From Adiantum capillus-veneris (Eukaryota > Streptophyta > Polypodiopsida > Polypodiales > Pteridaceae), in assembly GCA_014529385.2 (NCBI GenBank), contig CM043961.1, positions 13,185,978 through 13,249,977 of the forward strand: a DNA stretch of 64,000 bases, in the 5' to 3' direction. Shown piece by piece: positions 1-9,844 of the stretch. Positions within the stretch are counted from its first letter, which is position 1, and every line of letters starts with the position of its first letter. The translations under genes and the position numbers were made by a program. Under the pieces are notes generated by a model. It saw nothing but the letters and a program-made list of their open reading frames with translations, was not told where the DNA came from and did not search any database.

Positions 1-981
1 GGTCCCGTAGTCAATTTCTCTTTCAATGTCTGAAAGGCAGTCACCTCTGTGGATCCCCACGAGAAAGGGACTCCTTTCTGTGTCAAGATATGCAAAGGGG
101 AAGCAACCTCCGCAAACTTTCGTATGAACCGCCTGTAGTACGAGCACAGTCCCAAGAAGCTTCTAACTTCATGGACATTCTTCAAATCGGGCCACAGGTA
201 TAGTCTCTATCTTGGCCGGATTCATTTGCACTCCTGCTGCTGAGACAATGTGTCCCAAAAAGTGTATCTCTGGTAGGGAAAATTCACTTTTCTTTGCATT
301 AATCACTAACTTGTGATCTCGTAATGCCTGAAAGACCTGAAGTAGATGATCTCTGTGTTCTGCCTCATTCTTGGAGAAAACAATGATGTCGTCAAAGAAA
401 GTGCAACAAATAGTTTGTACTCTCGAAAAATCATGTCCATCATCCGGTTAAATGTCGGAGGAGCATTGGTTAAGCCAAAAGGCATCACCAAAACTCAAAT
501 AACCCAAAAGTAGTCCGAAAGGCTGTCTTGTAGACGTCTCCCGACGCGATTCGGATCTGATGGTATCCACTCTTAGGTCAATCCTGCTAAAGCACGATGA
601 TCCTTGTAACCTGTCGAGTATATCATCGATCCTAGGAATCGGAAATCTGTTCTTGATGGTGATTTTGTTGAGAGCTCTATAACCGATGCACATCCTCCAA
701 GGTCCGTCTTTCTTTAAAACCAACAACACTGGAGAGCAATACGGTGAAGTACTAGGCTGGACAAGACCCTTTTCCAAGAGGTCTTTCACTTGGTTCATAA
801 TCTCTTCATTCTGTGCTCGGCTCACACTGTAAGGTGGCCGGTTCGGTCGTGTGCTTCTAGGTATCAAATCAATGGTATTATCTTCAGGACGAGCATGTGG
901 TAACTCGCCTGGTAGACCCTCTATGAAGCAATCGGCGTGAGAGTGGAGAAAATCTTGGCGTGCTTTATCAAGTTTAGACAT
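1..981 (-). pseudogene. Element G reverse transcriptase / RNase H fragment
   Basis: Broken Ty3/gypsy reverse transcriptase. The frame starting at 981 gives the conserved N-terminal block: proline-rich entry (RPNRPPYSVS), LLEKGLVQPS, VLKKDGPWRMCIGYRAL and the [15 protein letters not shown] helix. It then shifts frame before the catalytic region. A second frame (491-306) begins [19 protein letters not shown]. The catalytic FxDD box follows in broken form near 380-400, and the connection domain plus start of RNase H reach base 1. The usual CIDYRALN reads CIGYRALN. Several frame changes exclude function. The family assignment is firm; the exact break points are approximate. Confidence 0.8.
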
Positions 982-1094
982 ATTTGTCCCCTACTGATCG
1001 CTCAATTCTTTCATAAAGATCGAGTAAACAAACAGACTGGATTTCATTAATTTTGAAATGGCCGAAGCTGATACAATAGGGACAGACTCGCCCT

Positions 1095-1535
1095 TTAGTT
1101 TAATATCAAGTACAGTTGTTCTGCCCTTTCTATAGTCAAAGTCGCTTTTCTCGTCCGATAATCGACCACGGCGTTGTTCTTGTGGTACCAGGGAATCCCT
1201 GAGAGAACATCACAAACCTCCAAAGGCATTTTGAAGAAGTCCTCGTGCCCCAAATACCCCTGACAATGCAACCGAAGTTTGCCAATGACAGGTGTAATGG
1301 CTACATCCCTGCTGGGTGCCGCTAGAACTGCCTCCGCAAGTGGTCCCATCCGATCGGGAGTGATCTCGAGCCGCGCCGCCAATTCCGGTGAAATGAAGTT
1401 GGCCTTGGCTTCTCCATCAAAGAAGATCAGGGTCTCTTGATCTTTCACTTTGCCCCAAGCTCGGCAAAGTTCTGTACTCTCGTCCATGGTGTTGGGATCG
1501 GTACCCACACAATCTGGAACCAGTCCTGTTTTCAT
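1095..1535 (-). pseudogene. Element G retropepsin fragment
   Basis: About 146 codons of a gag-pol aspartic protease. CRAWGKVKDQETLIFF precedes the active-site loop and FISPELAARL follows, as in element A. The active-site triad reads D-G-E where D-S/T-G is expected, so the enzyme would be dead. The flap and the second conserved block (PLEVCDVLSGIPW, normally LGIPW) are recognisable. It lies between the zinc knuckle (upstream on the minus strand) and the reverse transcriptase, the normal gypsy order. Confidence 0.75.
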
Positions 1536-1601
1536 CTTGCCTTTTCGTCCACGTTCCTCAGCTGCTCTCGAACTCTCAAGCCTGTCGTCGTCCTTATCAT
1601 T

Positions 1602-1890
1602 CTATTCTTTGTGTGCCTTTTTAGGGAACTTTGCGGAGATATGTCCATGTTCCCCGCATCCAAAGCACTTCCCCTCCTTGATGATTTCGAGCTCACTCCT
1701 GAGGAGTAAGCTTGGGTCGTGCATCCTTTTTCTCTGGGTTGCTCTTTTTCTTTCTACTTTCATTCCCAGAAGTTTGTTCGGCCTCATCTGTGGGGTAGGT
1801 CAGACTGCTAGAGTGAATGGCAAAGCCCCGCTTCGCATGACTCATCAACTCCTGAATATGGGTTCTCTGCCTAGGACAAAAAATGGTAAC
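1602..1890 (-). pseudogene. Element G gag C-terminus with broken zinc knuckle
   Basis: The minus-strand reading HIQELMSHAKRGFA followed by a Lys/Glu-rich linker and PKLTPQE resembles the C-terminal gag of the neighbouring elements. After a frame change a CCHC knuckle appears as CFGCGEHGHISAKF: the last cysteine is phenylalanine, which would abolish zinc binding. A stop directly after PKLTPQE separates the two parts. The piece joins the gag that ends near 3535 across insertion H. Confidence 0.65.
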
Positions 1891-1894
1891 TTTA

Positions 1895-2710
1895 CATTCT
1901 CGTGGCTGTAGACTATATGACTAGGTGGGTGGAAGCACAAAGTGTGGCAAAGGTAAACGAGAGGACAGTGAACAAATTCATCTACACTCACATTTGTTGT
2001 AGATTTTGCACACCTTTGGAGATTGTTTCTGATAATGGTCCAGGGTTTAGAAAGGGCTTGCTCACAGAAGTCTGTAAATAACTTCACATTCTACATCGTC
2101 ACAGTACACCCTACTATCCCCAGTCAAATGGTCTGGTAGAAAAGCTAATGGTGTCATTGCAGGCATCATTAGAAAAATGGTGAGAAACAAGACAAAGTTG
2201 TGGGATGACTTCTTGGATGGTGCCTTGTGGGCGTATCGAACCACATATAGGGAAGCCACGGAGTTTACACCATTTCACTTGGTCTATGGTCAAGAGGTTT
2301 TACAACGAATTGAGCTCAACATTCCAACAATGCGACTTCATGGCAAAGCAGCACAAGATAATCAAGAAGCATGGATGGATCGACTTCTTACCTTAGCTGA
2401 GCTTGAGTGGAAAAGAGAAGCAGCATACGAGTGCTACAAGAGGAAAGCTACGCAGGCGAAAGAAAAGCTCGACAAGAAACTAAAGGACAAAGGCATCAAT
2501 GAAGGAGATCTTGTGCTAAGGTATGACAATCGACTCGATAATCGTTTTGATGCCAAATTTGAAACTAGATGGCAGGGGCTATACATAGTTAAGAAGGATT
2601 TCAATTCAAGTTATTATCAACTTATGGACTTGAATGGGAAAGAGCACTCTAGGAAGGTAAATGGTTATCGCTTGAAGCCCTATTTGAGTCTCCTTCTACC
2701 AAAGGATCCA
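1895..2710 (+). pseudogene. Integrase core and C-terminus of insertion H
   Basis: The DDE integrase core is visible across frame changes: AVDYMTRWVEA (first Asp), EIVSDNGPGF (second Asp), then a stop and frame change, then HRHSTPYYPQSNGLVEK (catalytic Glu in NGLVEK). An open frame from 2177 continues with WAYRTTYREATEFTPFHLVYG, a basic charged helix and the C-terminal block GDLVLRYDNRL, WQGLYIV and HSRKVNGYRLKPY. This C-terminal style, without a chromodomain, is typical of the Tat/Athila side of Ty3/gypsy; that lineage call is from memory of the family. The in-frame stop in the core makes it a pseudogene. Confidence 0.75.
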
Positions 2711-2890
2711 CCAAAGATCTGTCAAAGGACAGCTGTCTCATGTAAGTATTGTTACATGAAGCATGAGTGTAACTCCAGCCAAAATTCTGAGGGGCCAAAC
2801 AATGAAGAGCTAAGGACTCTGAAGCACTCTCTTTGGAAAAGATGCTTTATGATGGTACATGAATATACCATCATCCTAGGGGAGGGCTAA

Positions 2891-3073
2891 TGATAGCCGT
2901 TTTTCGGCTCTCTGTAATTGCCATAGTGAGTTAACCCACCCTACCAAAATCATTCAAACACTGTGGCTATCCCTACCATTTCACTATACATAGGCGTGTG
3001 TGAGTTAGGGGACTTTCCCGATATTTTCTTAAAAAACCCTCAATTAGCTAGTCACTGGAATAGTTGAGCCAAA

Positions 3074-3144
<71 letters not shown>

Positions 3145-3530
3145 GGCCCATTTATGTGTAAATATTTCATTGTATATAGAGCCTAAATAAAAGGAATTTT
3201 CATAATTATTTTGGTTTTTATTTAAATATTTTTACCTAAGGTGTGTTATTTATGCTATGTACATTGACTCATCATTACCACATTTTTTCTTATCATTTTG
3301 CATACTATTTATTCTATATAAAAATAATTTCATGCAAGCTTCTCTTATTTTTGGTGTAACTCCATCCCAACAAAAATCCAAAAAACTAGTTTTATTTATG
3401 TGTATATTTTTTCACTATTGTGATTTTTTTCCTTTCTACATCTATTCTCTATTACTTCTCATAAATTAGAACACCAAAAATATTCATCTTTTTATGGTGG
3501 ACTTATAATGAGAGATTTATTTTGACCCCT
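2891..3530 (+). repeat. Probable 3' LTR start and AT-rich tail of insertion H
   Basis: A purine tract (AGGGGAGGG, about 2876-2886) precedes TGATAGCCG at 2891, the expected arrangement at the start of a 3' LTR. The rest is AT-rich and contains a long TA microsatellite. I see no coding sequence and no clear LTR end, so only the left edge has support. Confidence 0.4.
3078..3141. repeat. (TA)n microsatellite
   Basis: An uninterrupted TA dinucleotide run of about 64 bp inside the AT-rich tail of insertion H. Confidence 0.97.
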
Positions 3531-3534
3531 TTAT

Positions 3535-4761
3535 ATTTTTTTCGCTGACTTCTGCTCCAAGCAGTGATCTCGGATCTTTGTAGGTAGACCCAAGGTAAAC
3601 CGCTCAATCTGTTCTCTGAACGAGATCTTCTTGAATGAAGAGGTGGGTAGAAAAGAGCTCCAGAATCTTTCACAGTAAGCATTGATTGTATCTTTCTTGG
3701 TCATCCGAAGATGGTTCCAAGTAGCTCGTATATCTCGTTCATACTCTTGCATCAACCAAGAAGAAATAAAAAGCTCCTTAAATTTCAGCCATTTAACTTG
3801 CGCAGTCTTGTTTAAAAGAGGCGTGGACCACCAAGTGCGAGCATTTCCCTTAAAGTAAGAGGCAACTCTCCGAATCTTGGAGTGCTCTCAATAGCGTCCT
3901 CCTACGAAAGCGATGTCAAACTGCTGTATAAAAGACAAAGCCTTCGAAGCATCTGAGTATCTTGAAAATGTATCAAACTTGATCGAGTGGCCACCTTCCT
4001 TAAACTCTCGGACTTTCTTGCTTTTATCTTTGAGAAAGTCATACTGGTTGGCTTTGTAAAAATTCTTCTTGTTCGCATAAAAGTTTCTGTCATCAAAATC
4101 TGAGCTGTCTGTAGACGAGTCCTCAGTAGAACTGTTAGTCTCTAGGCGAGATTTAGCCTTCTTTGCCTTTTTCTTGCCCTTTCCGAAGCTTTGTTTCTTG
4201 CTTCGCTTTTTACCTTTTCTGTCTTCTTCGCTCGAATATGAAGAGCTAGAAGAACTGTGAGAAGAAGAAGAAGAAAAACTTGGTACTCCTTCAAAGTGAA
4301 CACACTTCTTCTGTTTCTTTGCTTTGTCAAATGTCGACTGACGACCCAAATATCTTGGGAAGTCAGTGCTTTTCTTCTGCTTTTTGCCGTGCTTTTTGGC
4401 TTTCTTTTGCGCGTCAAAAAGCTGAGCAATCCGTGCATCAACCACCTCTTGTAATTCCTTCTTTGAATACTGTTTGTGATCAGAAGGTTTCTTGAGAGCT
4501 TTGGGGTGGTGTAGTGGTTTTCTGTCATTGCACATGCACATCCTGAAAAGAAGTCTTGCTCATATATTTTGCCAATTTCGGATCCTTCGCAAAACTGAGC
4601 ATTATCTTTGTTGCATCGCCGATCAATTGACGACGCTTCATCTCTCTTTACTCCGCCTGAGTAGGCCGAGGCGGGCCATACTCTCTGCCGGAATCTTCGT
4701 TGTGATCCTTGCCCACATCTCCAGATGTAGAGGGAGTCGACCGATCCTTGCGTGAAGCCAT
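3535..4761 (-). pseudogene. Element G gag (N-terminus and capsid)
   Basis: Gag begins at 4761 (MASRKDRSTPSTSGDVGKD), 62 bp inside the primer site. After an in-frame stop it continues EMKRRQLIGDATKIMLSF and, in other frames, a very Lys/Ser-rich stretch (KKAKKHGKKQKK, polyserine, SSTEDSSTDSS). The capsid homology region starts at IKFDTFSRYSDASKALSFI, equivalent to element A's FTTFTGFDDRKKALSFL, and runs to the GLPTKIRDHC block near 3560. At least four frame changes or stops are present. The extended serine/lysine block is not seen in the gag of A, B, C or D. Confidence 0.7.
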
Positions 4762-4822
4762 AAGTGCCGCGAAAAGAATTGGGGATCTGATTTCTCGTAA
4801 AAAATAAAATAAAATCGGCCGT

Positions 4823-4834
4823 GCTCTGATACCA
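4823..4834 (-). promoter_or_regulatory. Primer binding site of element G (initiator tRNA-Met type)
   Basis: The minus strand reads TGGTATCAGAGC one base inside the LTR end. This is the standard plant initiator-Met tRNA primer site and fixes the LTR boundary and element polarity. Confidence 0.9.
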
Positions 4835-5152
4835 CTGTAACAGACTTGGACACTCCAAGCCAAGAATCAATCGCGACAACACCGAATAACCACTTCAAAA
4901 CAATTCACAGATCACAATAGATTTGCGTTGGCTCGGCGGAGTTCCGTGCCTAGATATATTGGCCCCAAAGACTGGCACCCCTTTCGGTATTCCTTTATGT
5001 ATTAAAATCAATGTCAGAGTACAAAGAGCGGTTAGGGTTTCACTCTCAGCCTCTGCGTCTAGATGCTCTGAGAAGTGAGCCCTAAACCACTAATTTAAAG
5101 GTTATAAGGGATGCCCAAAAGCAGAGCCCCAAAAGCCTTCAGTTCGTAAGCA

Positions 5153-5154
<2 letters not shown>

Positions 5155-5187
<33 letters not shown>
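5155..5187. repeat. (CT)n microsatellite in the element G LTR
   Basis: A perfect CT run of about 33 bp. It generates spurious Arg/Glu-repeat reading frames on the minus strand. Confidence 0.95.
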
Positions 5188-5190
<3 letters not shown>

Positions 5191-5341
5191 AGAGCAAGGA
5201 AAATAAAGCAAATTCTCTCTCCCTCTCTCCACTTTCTCTTGCGTAGCAAAAAGCTGCCAATTTGCGTCGCTAGAAAAGGGAAAAAGCATCTCCGTGATTT
5301 CCGGGAATCCGTACACTGTTGCCACATGGCACTGGCGCCTG

Positions 5342-5466
5342 CTTTTAGGGTTTCTAGTCACTTAGGGTTTCAGCCAGCAGTTAGGGTTAGGGTTTTAAAA
5401 ATTAGGGTTTTTGCAAAATTAGGGTTTGCAGGAATTTTAGGGTTTCTTGCAGAAATTAGGGTTTTT
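5342..5466 (-). repeat. Telobox cluster in the element G LTR
   Basis: Eight TTAGGG units, most of them TTAGGGTTT, lie within 125 bp (AAACCCTAA in LTR orientation). They are interspersed with unrelated bases rather than in strict tandem, so this is not an interstitial telomere array. AAACCCTAA is the plant telobox found in many promoters. Confidence 0.85.
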
Positions 5467-5597
5467 GCTGTCGGTAGCCACGTCATCACTTTGTGACATT
5501 GGTTCTTAGAGTCAGTGTCTATTGAACTGATTTATGGCTTATGCCTGATTTTGCAGGCGTAATCGAGGGCGATTACAATTCTTTCAAGAAGGGGATA

Positions 5598-6112
5598 TGT
5601 CACAAAATGATGACGCGACAAAACTGCCCGGACACACACACCTGGCTGACAAGCTGCACGGACAACATGACACGTGACAGATTGTACGGATTTTCGCTTT
5701 TCACGCTAGTTGTTGCCGTGGCAAGGTTGTACAAATTTCCGCAATCTGCGTTGATCCTTTTTGGCAGTTTTTGAAGACCAGTTGCTTTTGGGACAGTTTG
5801 CTTTTGAGTTTAACTACTTTTGGGGCTCTGCTTTTGGCATCCCTTGTAAGAATAAAAGGAGCCCAAGGACCTCACTCTTCAGAGCCTCTAGATGCAGAGT
5901 CTGATAGCCGAGGACCCGCGGGAGTTGTACTTTCGTCAAGCGTTAATATAAAAGAAATACCGAAAGGAGTGCCAGTCTTCGGGGCCAATCTCTTTGGGCA
6001 CGGAACTACGTCGAGCGGTGTCGACTCAAGTATTTAAAGTTGTGAAGTATTTTAAGTGATTTACTCATGTGTCGTGTCGGATTTCCGACTTTGAGTGACC
6101 AAGCCTGTGACA
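5598..6112 (+). repeat. LTR J, head to head with the element G LTR
   Basis: A 515-bp LTR with inverted ends TGTCACA...TGTGACA. A purine tract (AAGAAGGGG, 5587-5594) directly upstream marks it as a 3' LTR, and bases 5499-5597 look like the last internal bases of its element. The first bases and the shared stem-loop block (5951-5988) match element G's LTR, but the middle differs, so it is a related family. The flanks GGATA and TTCTC are not a duplication. Confidence 0.7.
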
Positions 6113-6380
6113 TTCTCCACGGTGCAGTACCTCCTCAGGGCAGCTCTTCACAGGCCTTGTAGTAGCAGGTTTCTTTGACCGAGATCTAGATCCACATCTA
6201 GATCTAGCCAGGGGGAGATGCACCAAATCTATGCTCTCAGAGCATGTCGAAGGTGATGCACATGTGGAGACCGTGTCAGTGGTCTCGTGTGCAGAACATT
6301 GGTAGTGTCAGTAGCACTCGTAGTTGTGTGCATCTCGTGTCTATCCATTGGGCATGACAGTTCTATGCCGGACCACCCTT
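6113..6380. other. Unassigned 268 bp between LTR J and element C1
   Basis: No coding sequence recognised. It holds a local repeat of AGATCTAGATC-like words (6181-6208) and a GCCAGGGGGAGATG stretch resembling a purine tract. Probably TE-derived, but I cannot assign it. Confidence 0.4.
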
Positions 6381-7366
6381 TGTCACGTGACACATCCCAA
6401 CCCTATGTGTCCGTGGACAAGCTACACCACAACAGGGTTCAGTCAGTCCAGTCAGTTTAGATTTAGCAGTGGTCTGGCACTTTTGTGAGTCTATTCGTAG
6501 ACCGTGCATGCCTAGTCACTTAGCATAGATGCATATCCTCCGGTTGCACACAGCATGATTATCAGTCCGGGGAATTTTCCAATGCATTTAGCCTATTTTT
6601 CCTATTTTTGGTTATTTTCACTTATTATTTTTAAGTGACTTTCCAACAAAACTAGGTAGGGCAATTTTGCTAAGTTAATATGTAAGCAAACCCAAGTTAG
6701 CACTTTCTGGCAGAAGAGGCAGCAGGAGCACATGCTCAACAGGCACCTTCTCAGCAGGACCCAGCAAGAACCTTGGCGTTTTCCATTGCCGTCACCGCCA
6801 ACATCATTCAAGACCTAGCGCCATACTCTTCATCCCTTGGCGTTTCCTCCCCCAGCAAGACCATCGCCATCAATTCCCCTGCTTGGCGTTTTCCCCTACC
6901 CAAAGGCAGCCCTTCCCCTAGCGTTTACTAACGCTAGCAACCTCTGCAAGTTCTCAGCGTTTTCAGCCCAAAAACGCCAGCAATGACCTACAAATTCTCA
7001 GCGTTTTCAGCCAGCGACATCAGCCCTAAAAACGCAGATCTTCAGCATTGAAAAACGCAGATTTTCAGCAGATGAAATCGCAGCAGATTCAGCCCATTGG
7101 TTGCAGAAGTTTCCCCAATTTCAGCCCATAAAAACGCAGCCAAAACAGTCATTTTCAGCCACCGAAACAGTCTCGAATTTCAGCAGATAGAAGACCACAG
7201 ATTTCAGCGATCAACTCGTCGTCGTCATCACCGTCGTCGTCATCGGCATAGTCCAAGTTGCATCAGTCCATTGCATTCGTATTGTACCACCTTGTGCAAT
7301 CAAAAAGTAGACCACTCTCGCCGACGAGAGTGGGGCCTTTGGAGGACGGTTTTACGTCGTCTCTGG
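6381..7366 (+). repeat. C1 5' LTR, left part
   Basis: It starts with the perfect palindrome TGTCACGTGACA, which includes a CACGTG box. The right half is dense in GCGTTTT and AAAACGC words (about 6775-7150) and carries a 9-bp-stem hairpin (7312-7333). It is interrupted at CTCTGG by element E and resumes at 11647. Confidence 0.85.
7312..7333 (+). repeat. Conserved hairpin in the C-family LTR
   Basis: Perfect inverted repeat CCACTCTCG / CGAGAGTGG around a 4-nt loop (CCGA). The same stem occurs at 17718-17739 (loop CCAA) and 44770-44791 (loop CTAA), and in decayed form near 33975 in the C2 5' LTR. Confidence 0.85.
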
Positions 7367-9068
7367 TGAAACCGGCTAGTAGGGCGGTAGGCGTTGGCTT
7401 TCACCCGAAATTCTTTACTTAAAACACACACACAGAGCACTTTGCAAAGGAGACCTGTAACGGGAATTAACACTTAATCACACACACGGCTCGGAAGCTA
7501 GAATGCTCCGAGCAGACGCCGACAACCTGTAGGCCCCAAAATTGGCGCCCCTTTCGGTATTTCTTTATTCTTTAGGAGGGTAAATTAGGTAAGGTCCTGG
7601 GAATCCTTCACGTGTATTCACCTAGATACCATTTGATTTGGCCAAATTTCGGCAGCATAACAGCCCCAAAACTTGCGCGAAACCAATTCCCCTGCTGGAA
7701 CTCACTTGCACTGGCGTATACCCTCTGATTCCTGCCCAAAAACAGTAAATTCAGCACGTTGTATTTACTGGTTTTTGCCCTGTTTTCAGCCCCAAACAGT
7801 CCCCTTACTGCCCTCTGCCAGTGGGGCACGATTCCCAAGTGTTCTGGCGTCCGTATGGCTGAAAAACAGTCAAATTACAGCGCATACACAGCGCTGATTT
7901 TGCACCTGTACGGTGAGGTTATGACCCTCACCAGTGCCTGCTTTGGAGTAGCAGTTAGCTACCCTTGTTCCTGCTCAAGGAGGCTCTTGCCTCAGCACGA
8001 AAGCATGAACCCACACAGTTGTACATAAGTCAAATGAGGAGCCCTCTTGTGGGGCATCACATAACTGCACGTAGGGGAAAGAAAGAGCAGTGTGTATTGT
8101 GCAGGGCATCACTCCTAGCACCACACTGTACATGAGAGGGAAAAGAAGCACTCCATAGCTCTTAACCTGTGACAGACTCTCAATGAAGCATCCTCCCAGC
8201 ATAAATCGAGCGCCCTCTCTTCTGCCCTTGACCTGTAATGCATCTGTGAACAAATAGATGCGAAAAGGAGAAGATTTCCATGGCTGCCAAAACCTGCGTA
8301 TCGCTGAAAACGCAGCAAAACAGCCCTATAAACACGCATCTGATGCCTTCCAATGTTGAAAATGAGCTCCTCGAACCTAGGCAAAGTCATGGGAAGCTCA
8401 GAAATGGAGAGAAATGGCTGAAAATCAAAGTTAACAGCCTCCAAAACTGCTCCCAAAAGTCAATTACGGGTTCTGTTCTCTCAGACTTGGTAAATTGACC
8501 AAAAAGTGCCACTTGGCACTCATACATGCAATTTCCCCGCATTGGGCTTCCTGCTTAAAAATCTCTCAAATGGTGCATCAGTTGACTTTGCAGCAGAGTA
8601 CTAAAATGTTTCCCTTGTCATACCGGAGGTAATGACGCGAACACATTTCACGACCCAAAATAGCAGTTCCCTAAATTTTAGGAAATTTCCATTGCACTCT
8701 CACTGGTCATCTGACCATCTATCCTCATTGGGACCACATCCAAAAGTGCAATGTGGCCCAACTGTCGGATACTTTCTGTTGGTGATCCCACCTTGATCTT
8801 ATGCCTTTATTGAGTTCACTTCCTAGTATCCACCAACTTGCTAAGTGCAACGGGGGGACCTACATGATCTTGCTCTGAGCCTAGACATCCTCTTACTTTA
8901 CGAATTCCAGTGCCGACCAACTTCTCGTCTGCGGGTGAAACTACCGTTCACATTGGCCATACAATGTCCGACCATTTGCAACTTCAAAAAGAGGGTCTCG
9001 AAAATTAAACAAAAATCATTGGAAAGAAACCAACAACTAAGGTTAGCAGTTGCCACGTCCTCATGACG
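7367..9068 (-). repeat. 3' LTR of element E
   Basis: A 1702-bp LTR beginning on the minus strand at 9068 with CGTCATGAGG (mutated from TGTCACGAGG in the other copy) and ending CCGGTTTCA at 7367. The purine tract lies just outside (9069-9081, ending TTTCAAGAGGGGGGTA on the minus strand), identical in style to element A's. Confidence 0.85.
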
Positions 9069-9356
9069 TACCCCCCTCTTGAAATCGCAAACGTCCTCGA
9101 TTGCATACCATAAATACATGCCACTGATGATCTTGTGTTGTTAGCACTCTTTTATCATCGCATGTATCCGCAAGAAAGACTGTCAAAACATGTGTACAAA
9201 TGACTTAATGAGGCCTTCATACTTTTGTCAAACTGTACACTGCTGTTGCACTCAATCCATGAGTACATTTGATGTGCTAGCTCTATCATTACCCCTCCTT
9301 TGCAGACATTGAGTTGGGGCATACGTAGGCTGTAACCCAAAGGCCTCAAGGTAAAG

Positions 9357-9560
9357 CTACAATACATTTGGTGACTCTGACAGTTCATGCTCTTCCATCG
9401 ACTTTACATCCATAGGCGGATAGGTCTTGAACTTCACCACATAGCATCTTGCAACCTGTCCCTTAACTTTTACGTGTTGCAAAAGGCTCTTGTTTCTGCA
9501 AACGAGCATAATTCCACAACACTGACGTACCACCCACAACCAAGGAAGCTCAAATTTCAA
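9357..9560 (-). pseudogene. Element E integrase chromodomain remnant
   Basis: The reading VKGQVARCYVVKFKTYPPMD, followed by a serine/glutamate tail SESPNVL, aligns with the C-terminal chromodomain of element A (KGKVARRYLVKFRNYPPMD ... AESPTVL). Only the last about 40 codons of the polyprotein survive, directly before the element's 3' untranslated sequence. Confidence 0.7.
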
Positions 9561-9745
9561 GATGATTTACCAATGCGTCATAGAATCCAAGCAATCGCCT
9601 CAAAGAATCGGCAAGCAGCGTGTCACGTGGCAAACCCACATCACTTCCGCAGGAGATCTAGTGGCCAATCTACCACCGTGAGACCTCTCCCTATCTCATC
9701 TTGGTTCATACTTGCAAACCCTAAACACGCAGCAGAAAATCAGCC

Positions 9746-9844
9746 CTAATTTGACCACTTTTTAGCAAGGTGTACATGCGGAATTTCATGTCTGTCCTGT
9801 GAAGAGGAAACCTCTTCCATAATGCCCTTCACTTTGTCGGCCAT
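9746..9844 (-). pseudogene. Element E gag start
   Basis: A 32-codon frame from ATG at 9844 reads MADKVKGIMEEVSSSQDRHE, matching element A's gag start (MADRPDDVTEEVSSSQ). The frame then ends. It lies about 100 bp inside the primer site, the same layout as in A, which shows that E derives from an A-like autonomous element by internal deletion. Confidence 0.7.

Larger units (their letters stand above)
1893..3530 (+). mobile_element. Insertion H: integrase-to-LTR fragment of another gypsy lineage
   Basis: A plus-strand fragment interrupts element G. It begins abruptly inside an integrase core, runs through the integrase C-terminus, then a purine tract (2870-2888) and what looks like the start of a 3' LTR at 2891. 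Its integrase lacks a chromodomain and differs from all the other elements in the window. No 5' part is present, so it is a truncated or rearranged insertion. The right limit is set only by the reappearance of element G gag and is approximate. Confidence 0.55.
1..5498 (-). mobile_element. Remnant Ty3/gypsy element G (split by insertion H)
   Basis: On the minus strand the pieces run in element order: LTR (4836-5498), iMet-type primer site (4823-4834), gag N-terminus and capsid (4761-3535), gag C-terminus with zinc knuckle (1890-1602), protease (1535-1095), reverse transcriptase and the start of RNase H (981-1). The gag break at 3535 and its resumption near 1890 flank a plus-strand fragment, so I infer one element split by H. 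The 3' half lies outside the window. Frameshifts and stops make it non-functional. The protein motifs are closest to element A of this window. Confidence 0.75.
4836..5498 (-). repeat. 5' LTR of element G
   Basis: A 663-bp LTR on the minus strand with inverted ends TGTCACA...TAACA. It contains a CT microsatellite (5155-5187), eight TTAGGG units (5342-5466) and the stem-loop motif shared with other LTR families (4961-4999). Only one LTR of this element lies in the window, so age cannot be estimated. Confidence 0.8.

Noticed and set aside
1893-2890. Plus-strand integrase as part of element G
   Set aside because: Opposite strand and a different integrase C-terminus without chromodomain; it is a separate insertion.
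5342-5466. An interstitial telomere
   Set aside because: The TTAGGG units are separated by unrelated bases and lie inside a defined LTR.
8115-8456. A 113-codon frame repeated almost identically at 10693-11034, looking like a duplicated gene
   Set aside because: Both lie at the same place in the two LTRs of element E; the repetition is explained by LTR duplication, and no domain is visible.
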